Part shown: one piece after another, positions 1 through 10,319 of the stretch
Layout of the letters: each line of letters opens with the position of its first letter
How positions within the stretch are numbered: the first letter of the stretch is position 1
NCBI GenBank assembly: GCA_030844895.1
Contig: CM061231.1
Span: 8,455,618-8,519,617, forward strand
Direction: 5' to 3'
Origin: Ambrosia x helenae
Taxonomy: Eukaryota; Streptophyta; Magnoliopsida; Asterales; Asteraceae
Length of the DNA stretch: 64,000 nucleotides
Notes under the pieces: generated by a model
What the model was told of the DNA's origin: nothing
Seen by the model: the letters and a program-made list of their open reading frames with translations, nothing else
Databases searched by the model: none
Position numbers and translations under genes: made by a program

Positions 1-138
1 GTGCATGAGTTTGATATAGATATATTTGGCATAACAACTAGAAGGACATTCTACAACTTCAATTGCAAGAATTAAGAATGCCACAATGCAATAAGAAATA
101 ATCAAACATAATGTTTCGAGAAAACAAACGAAGCTCAC

Positions 139-2039
139 TTTGCTTTCTAAAGCAGATGCAGCACTTGGACGTTTAGCTGGATCAACTGTAAGAAGGATAT
201 CCAGTAGTGACAATGATGAAGGTGGGAAATCTGTATATGTCTCTGTTAAGCATCTTCTATATTGGAGTTGGGGCTTGTAGAGTGTTTCCAAAGGTAATTT
301 GTATGTTTCCCAATATTCATCGGAAGGCGACCCACATAAAGCGTATATCTTCTCGAGCTGCTCCGCCTAGGACAATTAAAGCATTTTTTAGGCAAATGTC
401 AAATAATCCTACACTAGTTGGAAACGTTAACATCACATATAGGCATATAGCACAACACCAACATCAATTTTTTTTTCATGTTCATGCCGCCTTCTTGGTA
501 TTTAATAATCTACCTTATTTCAATTTGCAAACAACTAAACATCAAATAGTTTTACTTCTCTTAACAGTACCCCCAAGATTTTGTTCATGGTATTTTATAA
601 TCCTGGTGTTAGAAAGTGTACTAGGTTCAACTAAAAGAGCTCATGAATTTTTCCCTATATATTTGCCAAGGCTTGTTCGAATCTGGCTATGTTGTTATGC
701 GAATCATACTTGGTCTCGGATTACATGATGAACAATTGTAGGAGTATGCACATATGTGCAGGAGGGACTTATGAGAGAGAACAGAGGGTGGAGGATTTGC
801 ACAATATGACATTATTAATCAACACAATACAAATGACAACATAGTTGGGTATTTATACCTGTACAACATAGATGGTTAATTAACTAACTATAACCGACAT
901 AACCATATTGGCGCTAGAACTTCCCCACTGGACTTTCCAATTTTGACTTCTAATTATACTAAGTTAGATTAAGATTAATTTGATTATTTTCATCTAACAA
1001 GGCCAGGCAAGATGGTTCCAATGATAAAAATCTCATCCCAACACAATATGCAGGGCAATTTAAACCATGTTAAAATCATTTACAAGATGTCCAGCTAATG
1101 AAACGAGATACCTCTGTGTGACCAGCCAGGATAGGCCCCTTGGCCAATAAACCAGCCAAAATGCAGCCGGCACTCCAGAGGTCAACACCTGCACCATATT
1201 CAGTAGCTCCTAATAGAAGTTCAGGAGCCCGATACCAGTAAGTGGCCACACGATTGGTCATTGGCTGCTCAGAAATTAGGTCAAGGAAGGAAGCAGAGCC
1301 AAAATCAGCAATCTTAAGAACCCCATTACTGTCAACAAGAAGATCTGATCCCTTAAGATCACGATGCAGCACTTGATGATCATGGCAGTACTTCAGACCA
1401 CAGAAAAGCTGACGCATATAATGCTTGACCTACCATATTCAAAAAATATCTAGCATCTTAACATATGATGTCCAGGCTAACTATAACAAGTATATATATT
1501 GTAGGTTGAAGTTAAAAGTTAAAACTGACCTGAGGCTCTGTAAACTGGATAGCAGGATCTCCAGAGAGTGCAGCCAAATCGTGGTCCATGTACTCAAAGA
1601 CCAGGTATAAAGTTTCAGACATCCGTGATGTCACTATACCTTCCAATTTAATTACGTTGGGATGATCTAAACTGCGCAGAATTACAATCTCCATAGCCAT
1701 CATTTTCACACTCGCTGGATCAGAAGTATCACACTGGACTTTTTTCAATGCAACAATATTTCCTGTATGAATATCCTTACCTTTATACACAACACAATTA
1801 CTTCCTTCTCCAATCTGTTGACAAAATTCAAAATACTAAATGATTAATATAATAAAATCAATGAAGACATGGAAATATATCAGCAATACTTGCTTTGCCA
1901 AGATTCTGGAATGTTTCACCCCTACGAGGTAACCATCCCTTGAGTGCCTCTCCGCAAGCAGCGGCAAGCCAAGATGGCCAACCAACAGCTACTAGCTCCC
2001 CAAGAACATTAGTAGGTGGATTACTATTATTGTTATTGT
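139..2039 (-). CDS. CDK-like serine/threonine protein kinase (At1g54610-type), partial
   Basis: Four exons of a plant CDK-like kinase read leftward: 1894-2039, 1530-1814, 1112-1429 and 139-366, all keeping frame. The first holds the plant-specific lead-in (GWPSWLAAACGEALKGW). The second has the glycine loop IGEGSNCVVYKG, the VALKK lysine and the DPASVKMMAMEI helix. The third has HRDLKGSD, DFGSA, the WYRAPELLLG segment and DLWSAGC. The fourth has EQLEKIYALCGSP and the DPAKRPSA lobe end. The protein should phosphorylate Ser/Thr; family members are cyclin-dependent-kinase relatives of poorly defined role. Two oddities are visible: the catalytic-loop Asn is Asp (HRDLKGSD), and the intron at 1815-1893 starts with GC (GCAAGT) instead of GT. 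The C-terminal exons lie left of the window and I found no N-terminal exon, so the gene may be incomplete or extend behind the neighbouring receptor kinase. I am sure of the family but not of catalytic activity. Confidence 0.85.
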
Positions 2040-2282
2040 CTGCACAAAAAAATAAAAAATAATGAGACAGTTTTATATCTTATTTTTTCACTTCCTCAAT
2101 CATAAAGAAAGGTCGCATTTGGAACCATCTATATTTTCTGCATACAAGATTTAGTAACCTAAATAGTGTTAAGATTTTCATTTGATGCTGAAATTTAAAC
2201 ATGATTGACATAGATCTGTTTTCATAAAGCTATAAACCAAAAAACTGTTATAGATAAGTAAAATGCATTAACACTAAATGAC

Positions 2283-2598
2283 GGAATCGAAAAAGGTAGA
2301 TAAGCATGCTAAAGCCTGTGCAGAGAACCAACATGCCTTTATCCCCTTGGCCTTTGATACATTTGGCTCCCTAGCGCCAGAAGCTATGCGTTTCTTGACC
2401 AGGGTCCAACGGGTCGTCCACAACAATAGTTCATCTCCAGGGGGGGCAAGGATTTGTCTTTAGTAGACTAGGGTTCGCAATTCAGAAAGGAGTGGCGGCG
2501 CAGCTTGTTGCCCGTCTACCTTCTATTGTGATGTAACGTTCGTATTTCGTTTTAATTAATAAAATGCATTTGTCCATTGAAAAAAATAAATAAATAAA
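2283..2598 (+). mobile_element. 5'-truncated non-LTR-like retroposon fragment with A-rich tail and 8-bp TSD
   Basis: The stretch encodes the tail of a retroelement-type protein (KHAKACAENQHAFIPLAFD, then after a frameshift GFAIQKGVAAQLVARLPS), followed by a short 3' UTR with AATAAA and an (A)n/(TAAA)n tail. The 8-mer TAAATGAC flanks it at 2275-2282 and 2599-2606. A coding 3' end, an A-rich tail and a TSD are what 5'-truncated LINE retroposition produces. The exact LINE clade is uncertain. It sits upstream of the visible exons of the CDK-like gene, in an intron or its 5' flank. The rest of 2040-2640 shows nothing else. Confidence 0.6.
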
Positions 2599-2640
2599 TA
2601 AATGACATCAACAACGAAACATTTAGATATATATTGTTTA

Positions 2641-3825
2641 TCATTTTAGAATGTTTAAATTCTCATTTCTGATAACAAAAAAAAATGACTGTAAAATACA
2701 TATAGCAGCACATAGTGGGAGAGGTGAGATTCTACAAAAGTTGACTTTACCAGAGTTATTTTCAGAAGAAAATAAATACTTCTGCAACTTTTTACCAAAT
2801 GCAATTATGCCTGTTTCTGGAGCTGAATCATCACTCCTCTCGTGTAATGCCAATATAGACTCAAGACCATAAACGACATCATCCATAGTAATTCGAAGCT
2901 TTGGACGACTATGCAAACAACCATCCACTATTTTTGCATAATCATTCAAGCATTTAGGTGAAATTTGCCCCTTTAATTCTGGATCAATGATCTTCGTTAT
3001 TTTGCCTCCTCTCAAAAAGTCTTGCGCCCATCCAACCAATCCCCATTCCTCCTCATCAAGACTCTTATCCACCGCCCGTTTCCTGCATAGTACTTCCAAC
3101 ATAATCACTCCAAAGGAAAACACATCTGACTTCCTAGTTAATCTGCCAGTTGAGAAATATTCTGGATCAAAGTACCCAAACGTGCCTTTGATGAGAGTAT
3201 TGACATAGGTTAGTGACTTATCTCTGGGACTTATCTTAGACAATCCAAAGTCCGAAATTTTGGCCGCCCAATTGTTATCTAGCAAGATATTTGAACTCTT
3301 AACGTCACGGTGTATGATCCCTTGGTGAGTGCCAGTCCCAGTATGGAGGTAGTCTAATGCACGTGCGGCACCTATACATATCTTGAGCCTTTGTGAAAAA
3401 GATAACGGAGTATGAAGCTTGTGTAGATGATCTGCAAGGGTTCCATTGGGCATATATTCGTAAACCAGGATCATCTCTTTGTTATCATTGCAATAACCAA
3501 CTAAAGACACTAGGTTACAGTGCCGCAACATAGATAGCATCTCAACTTCAGCCCAGAACTCTGTGGCCCCCTGAGCAGAACTGGAATCCAACCGCTTGAT
3601 GGCCACAACAGTTTTTGTTCCATTTTTCATTGTGCCTTTGTAAACCTTTCCAAATCCACCTTCCCCGATGAGAAAGCTTTCGTTAAAATCATTGGTGGCT
3701 ACTTGCATCTCAGAAATTGAAAAGTGAGGACAAGCTAGCCCTGTTGGAAACAATGAGAATATCTCTCCACTCGATCCTGTTGACATAATTTCTGGTAGCA
3801 GGAAGCTATAGTTGCCTGCTATCAA
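2641..3825 (-). CDS. Receptor-like protein kinase, CrRLK1L/FERONIA-like kinase domain
   Basis: A 394-residue ORF that is almost entirely a kinase domain. Visible landmarks: glycine loop IGEGGFGKVYKG (residues 53-64), catalytic Lys in VAIKR (about 77), alpha-C Glu (about 93), gatekeeper region VYEYMPNGTL, HRDVKSSN (172-179), SDFGLSK (191-197), activation segment GTFGYFDPEY (214-223), and the RKSDVFSFGVIMLEVLCRKRA segment read across 231-251. The HFSISEMQVATNDF lead-in and DPEL..C....RP pattern fit the malectin-like CrRLK1L kinases. No signal peptide, ectodomain or clear membrane segment precedes it, so it is a cytoplasmic-type or truncated relative. The last 35 residues (after about 358) do not resemble the family and follow a GTAAAG sequence, so they may be read-through of an unspliced intron. 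It lies upstream of the CDK-like kinase on the same strand. All key catalytic residues are present, so activity is plausible. Confidence 0.85.
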   Translation of the reverse strand: MIAGNYSFLLPEIMSTGSSGEIFSLFPTGLACPHFSISEMQVATNDFNESFLIGEGGFGKVYKGTMKNGTKTVVAIKRLDSSSAQGATEFWAEVEMLSMLRHCNLVSLVGYCNDNKEMILVYEYMPNGTLADHLHKLHTPLSFSQRLKICIGAARALDYLHTGTGTHQGIIHRDVKSSNILLDNNWAAKISDFGLSKISPRDKSLTYVNTLIKGTFGYFDPEYFSTGRLTRKSDVFSFGVIMLEVLCRKRAVDKSLDEEEWGLVGWAQDFLRGGKITKIIDPELKGQISPKCLNDYAKIVDGCLHSRPKLRITMDDVVYGLESILALHERSDDSAPETGIIAFGKKLQKYLFSSENNSGKVNFCRISPLPLCAAICILQSFFFVIRNENLNILK

Positions 3826-4200
3826 GGTCTTATGACAAAGCAGTCAACCGACTTATCTACATGAAATTTTGTGTTGGTTTTAGTTGGAGGACAAATTAAC
3901 ATGTGTTGGCGCTAACGAATCAAAACGAACATGAAGAATTCAAGCATTAGTATGATCAGAAACACCACCAGCCACCAGGTCCAGTTGGAGAACAAATTAA
4001 TTAATCGACCACAATCATTAACATTTTTCTCTTCTTCTATCTTAAACTCTGGACAGATTCTTTCCTTTTCACTTTTCAGCTCCCGTTCTTTTTTGGGATA
4101 ATAAGTTCGTTGACGTTTTAGTCTTCTTTCTTATCCGAACCAAGGAAGCATTCATTAGCTTTCTTCAATCTGGTCTTTTTTTTTCTTTTTTTTTTTTTTT
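3826..4200. other. Upstream flank of the receptor kinase, no gene seen
   Basis: AT-rich, ending in a poly-T tract near 4178-4201. It would hold the promoter of the receptor kinase. I see no upstream exon with a signal peptide or malectin domain, and no convincing core promoter. Confidence 0.4.
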
Positions 4201-4216
4201 TATTGTCCAACATATT

Positions 4217-4862
4217 ATGGCACATGGGGTGGTCACCATTCTATCACACGCATCACACTAACACATCCAATCAGATTCTCTCACCTTATTTCATCACATT
4301 CTATCACATCCCATCACTAAACACATGTGGTGGTGTTCACTTTTCATCACATTTCATCACTAAGCTTTTTTTAAATAATCTAAAAACATTACATTAAATA
4401 AAAAAATTACATTAAATAAAAAAATTACATTTAACTAAAATAAAAAAATACATTAAATAAGAAAATTAAGTGAGTGGTGGGTAGGGGTCCTCGAACACGA
4501 TATCTAAACTACCGACGTGTTCCGTTAGATCGTGTCGAAGTTGAATCACAAGTACGTTGTGTTCCCCTGACAAGTGCTCCAAACTCAGCTAAACTAACAT
4601 ATATTATAAAAATTATATGAGTATGTATATCTTGTTGTAAAAAAAAATTAAGTTTATATATTGTTAATATTGAGTATATATATCTTCTTGAAACAAAGAA
4701 AAACAAAAAAATTGAGAAACTGAGAAACAAGGAAACAAAGGAAAACAGAGCGTGATGTACATCACGATTTTAGTTCTTCGCGGCTGTGATTGAACACAAG
4801 GGACGGTGTTCCGCGGTATCACAGCCATCACGGGGTGGCCATCACGGACCACCCCGTCCACC
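4217..4862. mobile_element. Probable small non-autonomous DNA element abutting the Harbinger copy
   Basis: The left end carries CACATGGGGTGGTCACC (4221-4236) and the right end carries GGACCACCCCGTCCACCC (about 4846-4863), which are rough inverted matches. Between them are AT-rich repeats of ATTACATTAAATAAAAAA (4389-4460) and no coding capacity. The right end contains its own palindrome (CGGGGTGG ... CCACCCCG, 4831-4856). I read it as a Harbinger-related non-autonomous element. Termini and TSD are not settled. Confidence 0.3.
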
Positions 4863-5237
4863 CTTATAAGACAGTCTGGAAAGAGTGAGTGAGTGTGTGT
4901 GTGTGGGGGGGGGGGGGCAGGAAAGCTTCTTCAAGGCCTCAACACAGGCCCGATATGGTGTTATAGGAGGGGAGCCCCTTAGGCAGGAGAAATCCCACCG
5001 GCATGGGGGAGAGGCTTTGGCCACATAGCCTCTTTGTATTGGTTGTGAGGCATGTGACCGTTTGACATTTAAAAAATTAAATATTTTTAATTCTAACCGT
5101 TACTCAACGGTTCAAAAAAAAAAAATTAATTTATTATGTATATATATAAAACTATATACTCTTCTATCCAAATCCATACACTCTCATATTTTTATAAAAT
5201 CCTCTTCAAACTATCATTTTTTAAAAATACTCGCAAG

Positions 5238-6390
5238 ATGTCGGGGCAATCTTCAAGTTCATCCGATTCGTTTGGTCTACACGCTTTGGAGTCCTCATTC
5301 TACGACGACGCAGAATTGATAATAGCGAGCGTTCAGAAAGTCGTTGAAGCTATAGTGGATGATGTAGGGACCTCCAACCCAAATGTAGAAAGTATATACT
5401 TCATGAACGACAAGCCGCAAATAATTTATTGGTACGTGATTACTTCTCACCCGAACAAAGATACGATGAAAAAAGTTTTAGGCGGCATTTTCGTATGAGT
5501 CGTAATTTATCTTTAAGAATATCAAACGATTTCGAAAATAATTACGAATATTTCCAACAAAGGCCCGATGCGCGTGGTGAGATGGGATTTACCACGTTGC
5601 AAAAGGTCACAGCCGCGCTTAGACACTTTGGTTACGGACAAACTTCCGACATAATGGACGACTATATAAAGATGTCGCAGCAAACGGCTAGGGAATGTCT
5701 CCACTATTTTTGTTCGTACGTCATTGAACTATATTTAAAAAAATATTTGAGAAAACCTACATTTAGTGACGTACAACAAGTTTTGGAGTTTCACGAAGAA
5801 AAACACGGTTTTCTCGGGATTCTCAGGAGTTTAGATTGTATAAAATGGGAGTGAGAACTTTGTCCAACTGCATGGCAAGGACAACACTCGAGCGGATATC
5901 ATAAAAAGTCGTGTATGATGCTTGAAGTGGTTGCATCACAAGATCTTTGAATTTGGCATGCATTGTTTGGTGTGCCCGGTTCGTTGAACGATATAAATAT
6001 TCTTAATCAATCACCAATTGTCAACTATCTTGTAAATGATGTTGTACCAAAAGGAACTTTTTTCGTAAACGGGTTAGAATACAAGTACGGGTATCTTTTA
6101 ACAGATGGAATTTACCCTGAGTGGGCCGTGTTCGTCAAATCATTTACACGGAGGACTACGTTAGACGATAAGAGAAAAAAGTTTAACAAAGCTCAAATGT
6201 CTGCATAGAAAGACATTGAGCGAGCTTTTGGTGTTTTGCAAAAAAAAAAGTTGGCGCATTTTGTCTATGCCATGTCAAATGTGGGAAAAACCCCAAATAA
6301 GAAATGTGATGTACGCATGCCTTATTTTACAAAACCTGATTTTGAAAGACGAAGGGCGTGCAATATGCGAGTACTTTGGTGAGGAACAGT
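5238..6390 (+). pseudogene. PIF/Harbinger-type DDE transposase pseudogene
   Basis: The N-terminal part starts at the ATG at 5238 (MSGQSSSSSDSFGLHALES). After a frameshift near 5430 the recognisable plant transposase continues: RDYFSPEQRYDEKSFRRHFR, then TLQKVTAALRHFGYG. The nuclease core follows, with first Asp in RSLDCIKWE (codon 5834-5836), second Asp in PGSLNDINIL (5990-5992) and Glu in KDIERAFGVLQ (6218-6220). The family cuts and pastes elements with 3-bp TSDs, together with a Myb-like partner. All three acidic residues remain, but stops at about 5852, near 5948 and at 6206 plus the frameshift make it non-functional. The 5' leader (about 5025-5080) resembles the leader of the Myb-like ORF at 61.8 kb, so both derive from related elements. 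Confidence 0.85.
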
Positions 6391-7702
6391 AACACCACAA
6401 CCGGTAGCGGAAACATTGAGGTGAAACGTAGTGATGATTGTTCAATAGCTCATGGTTCTAAAGTGTAAATTTGAATACATTGAATTAAATAGTTTATTAC
6501 ATTGAAAGGAAAATTACAAAATACAATAATTCTAAAGCATTAGGTCTAACTAAAATACAATAAAGTCAAAGCTTAAATATAAATCCCAAAAGCTTAAAAG
6601 AAGCGCCTCAAAATAACCTGAAACATGTACGAAAATAGTATATGTCAATACAAAAATGTATTGGTGAGCATACCCTTTTTTGAATACATATAATAGAAAA
6701 AGAGTTTCGCAATTCATGTGTTGTATACCTTTTGCAATTATGTAATAAATAGTATCCGGGTCAAAATCAACCCTATAAAAGTGAAATGAAATTTATATAT
6801 AGTATGCACTATTGACAATAGTAATGAAACACATAGCAATGACCAAGGTCTCTCAACAGAGTTACAATGGGTATATACCATAGTAATATTCATTGAAATG
6901 CTAGGCCGCAACGGTTAATGATTTTGACAAGTCATAGATACACAAAGTAACACAAAGCAAACACACATGAGAATTGCACTTAGTGAAAAGAAATAGTAAT
7001 TTGACATAAGGTATATGAGTAGCCCCAAATAGTAAAATGAAAAAGAGGAAAGATATACTCACAGTTTTTGCGAAGCAATAAATCCAACAAAGCTCGTCAC
7101 AAAATAAAATTGGGAATTCCGAACTCAACCTATACGTATAAGAATACCAATGAGGGATAAAAGCTTAGAAGTCTAAGTCATCTAGGGTCTAAGGTATTAG
7201 GGTTTGCTAAGTCAATTTGAGGAATTAGAGTTTTTATGATAAATGGTATTAATATTAGGCTCAAATACTAGAATAATATGTTTAAATATGATTAAGGTCT
7301 ATGAACATGATTAGGTAATCTAATTATTACTAGTTAAATATTTAATCAAAAAATATTCCAAACAATTTAGACAAAAAAATTTAGTTAATTATTTCAACTG
7401 AAATTTTTAATTTAATACGATAATTATAAATAATAGAACAAAATAATTATGAGTTACCCAAATAATCCAAACAAATGAGGATCATGACTTTGAAATGTAG
7501 GAACTTTCTATTTTATAAGAAAAATATTTAAAAAACAGATTTTAAGTATTATAAATAAATAGATGATTATTATGCCTAATTAAACATAAATAAGACTAAA
7601 AATATAAGTTATGGTCCAAAAATGGTTAAAAATAGGAAAACCAATAAAAATAACTGTTTTCTAGACGAATAATTTTTATTTCAAATTAGAATGCTGAGAA
7701 AT
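6391..7702. other. AT-rich non-coding stretch
   Basis: The Harbinger 3' remains fade out over 6391-6620. The rest is AT-rich with only short open frames lacking family resemblance. No RNA gene, repeat array or element terminus is recognised until the copia LTR edge at 7703. Confidence 0.4.
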
Positions 7703-8497
7703 TGTTGGATCAGTATGTTCTTTTAACAGTTCTTATTCATGAACACTTGTGTGTTGTAAATATATCAAAGTAAATTTGCACAGCGGAATAAGTAAAGTGT
7801 TCAAGTTAAAGTATCACTTTCAACAGGAGTTATTACTCTCTGGATTTAATGAACTAAAGCAGTTAATGAGAATCTTAAACAATTGAATGCATATAACAAT
7901 AAGTGTTGTGAAAGATTCTGAAATGTGAAATGGTATTTCTATTATAAAGCCCTTGAAGGATTTTAGTTAAAAATCGATGTCTAAAATAGTGGGATTAAAC
8001 AATCTATTTATAGACCAGCAAATACATAGAAGTTAATTAAAAGATAATACTAAACAATACTACAACACGCTATAGTATTGGAACTTGTACAAAGACTTTA
8101 ACAAAACAATATGATGCTAAACTACTGAAGTACTATGGCGGTGGGAAGCTTCTATTAGAACAGCTGATAAGTGACAACCTACTGATGAGTAGTTTGTCTT
8201 CAGTAGTTCTTCAGTTGGCTTGCCTGCTAAGCAGTTAATGCGGTAAAATATCGGAAATCGGTGAAGGACTGATATTTGAGATATAGGTTATCGCGGTGAG
8301 ATATCGGTGGGATATCGGCAATTTTTATATCATACAAAATCCATACATATAACAATTTAACACTAACAATTCAAAATACTCTCCTACCATTAACAAATTA
8401 ACCTTTTACAACTTGCAAAACACTAACAATTGTAGCAAGTGGGAACTTGTTAAGACTTAAAACACTAATATTTAACACTAACTATTAAGAATTAAGG

Positions 8498-9584
8498 TAG
8501 CGTTTGGTATGATGGAATGAAAGGGGGAATGGAATGGACCATTACAAGGTAATGAAAAATAATGTGTTTGGTTGGCTAAAGGAATGGAATCACCCATTCC
8601 ACAAGGCATTCCATTCCCTCAAAACCATTCCATCCACCCCCCATGTTTTTTTTTCATTCCATCCCCATCCACCCTTTAGTAACAAAAGCATAACCCACCA
8701 CCACCACTATCACCACCACTATCGCCACCACCCATCGCCGCCGCCACCACCCACCACCGCCGTCACCACCCGCCACCACCACCCACCACCGCCGTCACCA
8801 CCCACCACCGCCGCTACCAACCACTACCTTCACCTACCCACCACCGCCACCACCCACTACCTTCACCATCCCACCACCGCCACCACCGTCACCCACCCAC
8901 TACCGCCGCCATACAAAACCACCCACCGCCGCCTACCACCGTCATCCACCCACCGCCACCTCCACCACCGTCACTCACCACAATTTCCTTTACCCACCAC
9001 TACAGCCGCCACCCATCACCGCCGTCTCCTCTACCCACCACCGCCACTACTCACCATTGTCACCCACCCACCATCACCGCCATCCACCTCCACCCATCGC
9101 CACCGTTGCCGCCACCCATCACCGTCGTCGCCACCACCTATCACCGCCGTCGCCATCCACCACCACGCTACCGCCACACACCACCACTTACCATCACCAC
9201 CACCAACCGCCAACCACCACCCACCACCACCACCACCGCCATTCACCACCGCCACTACTCACCATCGTCACCCACCCACCATTACGACCATCCACCTCCA
9301 CCTTCCACCGTCGCCGCCACCGCCACCGCCACCGACCACATCCGCCGCTACCGCCACATATCACCACCCACCATCACCGCCACTGACCACCACTAACCAT
9401 CGATTTTATTCATTCGTTTTTTCTTGTCTATCCAACAACACAAAGTAATGTTTTGTTTCATTCCCATATGGCAACCAAACAAGACATAGAATGGTAATGA
9501 TCCATTCCATTACCTTGTCCATTCCATTAACTCGTCCATTTCATTCCCACATCCATTCCATTACCCCATACCAAACAGACCCTA
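8498..9584. mobile_element. hAT-like MITE with TTTGGTATG inverted ends
   Basis: The left end reads TAGCGTTTGGTATGATGG. The right end, reverse-complemented, reads TAGGGTCTGTTTGGTATGGG. The subterminal regions are rich in GGAATGGAATG on the left and its complement on the right. The ends resemble widespread hAT-type MITEs of plants. I could not fix an 8-bp TSD. Its interior is filled by the proline/histidine-codon simple repeat. Confidence 0.55.
8690..9395 (+). repeat. Degenerate CAC/CCG trinucleotide-rich array
   Basis: About 700 bp of variants of CACCACCGCCAC, CACCCACCACCG and similar, with almost no guanine off CG steps. It creates open frames rich in His, Pro and Thr in all forward frames and Gly/Val/Trp frames on the reverse strand. 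No frame is favoured and there is no homology, so it is an expanded simple repeat within the MITE, not a gene. Confidence 0.75.
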
Positions 9585-10319
9585 AGACTTAAAACAGTAA
9601 TAAAAAAAGTAATAACAACTATAAGAAGTAAGAAAAATGGAAAAACTAAGAAGAAAACAGCAATATCAGGAATATCGGTCAAATATTAGTCAAATATCGG
9701 CCAATATCGCCGATAATATCGGTACAAAATATCGGTCAAAATATCAGTACCAATATATCGGTTGATGACCGATACGAGATATCGGTGATATATCACCGAT
9801 ATATAGGCCAAGTTAACTACTTTGCTTGCCTGGTTAGACTTCAGAACTTCTGATCATTACTCTTTAGCACTTGATATCTTCTTCTTCAGTACTTTCAATC
9901 TTCTTCTTTAGCAGTTTCTATACTTAGCTTTTTTTTTTTAGAAATAGGAATTAGACTAAGGTTTCTAAAAGTGGTTTCTTCAATCCTTTTTGTCCTTACA
10001 ATCTCCCCCTGGATTGATGAAGCCAAAACCTTATCTAATCCTTTATTCTCTTTTTCTACCATCAAGCATCTTCCAAATTTCTCTGAACATGGAAGTCTTG
10101 AGTTGTTGCAGTTGTTCTTCATTAAGAGATCCTTGTTCTGGTTCAAGATGTTGGATGGTGAGCAGGTCTTTTGTAGATAGATTCTTCAGTTCAGTTATAG
10201 ACTTGAAGACCTTACTTGAACGATCTCTTCTTGTGATCCTCACTGAGTTGGAATCAGTGAATGACCATTTCACTGTGTTCACTTTAGATTGGTCAAAGTC
10301 TAAAGTGTAGGGGACCATG

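Larger units (their letters stand above)
8239..9810. mobile_element. ATATCGG-rich DNA element nested in the copia LTR
   Basis: AGTTAA occurs at 8233-8238 and again at 9811-9816, where the LTR sequence resumes, so this is an insertion with at least a 6-bp TSD (8 bp with one mismatch). Both ends are packed with ATATCGG-type heptamers: about five over 8247-8325 and a dozen over 9667-9800, on both strands. The interior is AT-rich and holds a further MITE. There is no transposase. Dense short subterminal repeats are typical of hAT or CACTA relatives, but the superfamily is not proven. Confidence 0.55.
7703..10000 (-). repeat. 3' LTR of a Sirevirus/Maximus-like copia element, split by a nested insertion
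   Basis: The LTR runs 5'-TG...CA-3'. The outer edge is at 7703 (TGTTGGATCAG on plus) and the inner edge is at 10000. The polypurine tract lies just inside it on the minus strand (AGGGGGAGAT, 10001-10010). The LTR proper is 7703-8238 plus 9811-10000, roughly 725 bp, interrupted by the element at 8239-9810. It is the 3' LTR because the envelope-like and RNase H coding sequence lies on its right, reading leftward. Confidence 0.65.

Noticed and set aside
207..728. 173-residue forward frame over the start of the window
   Set aside because: It overlaps the 139-366 exon of the minus-strand kinase and its intron; composition is not protein-like.
8534..9448. Long forward frame rich in His, Pro and Thr
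   Set aside because: Created by the CAC/CCG repeat; all three forward frames are open over the array and none has family resemblance or a supported start.
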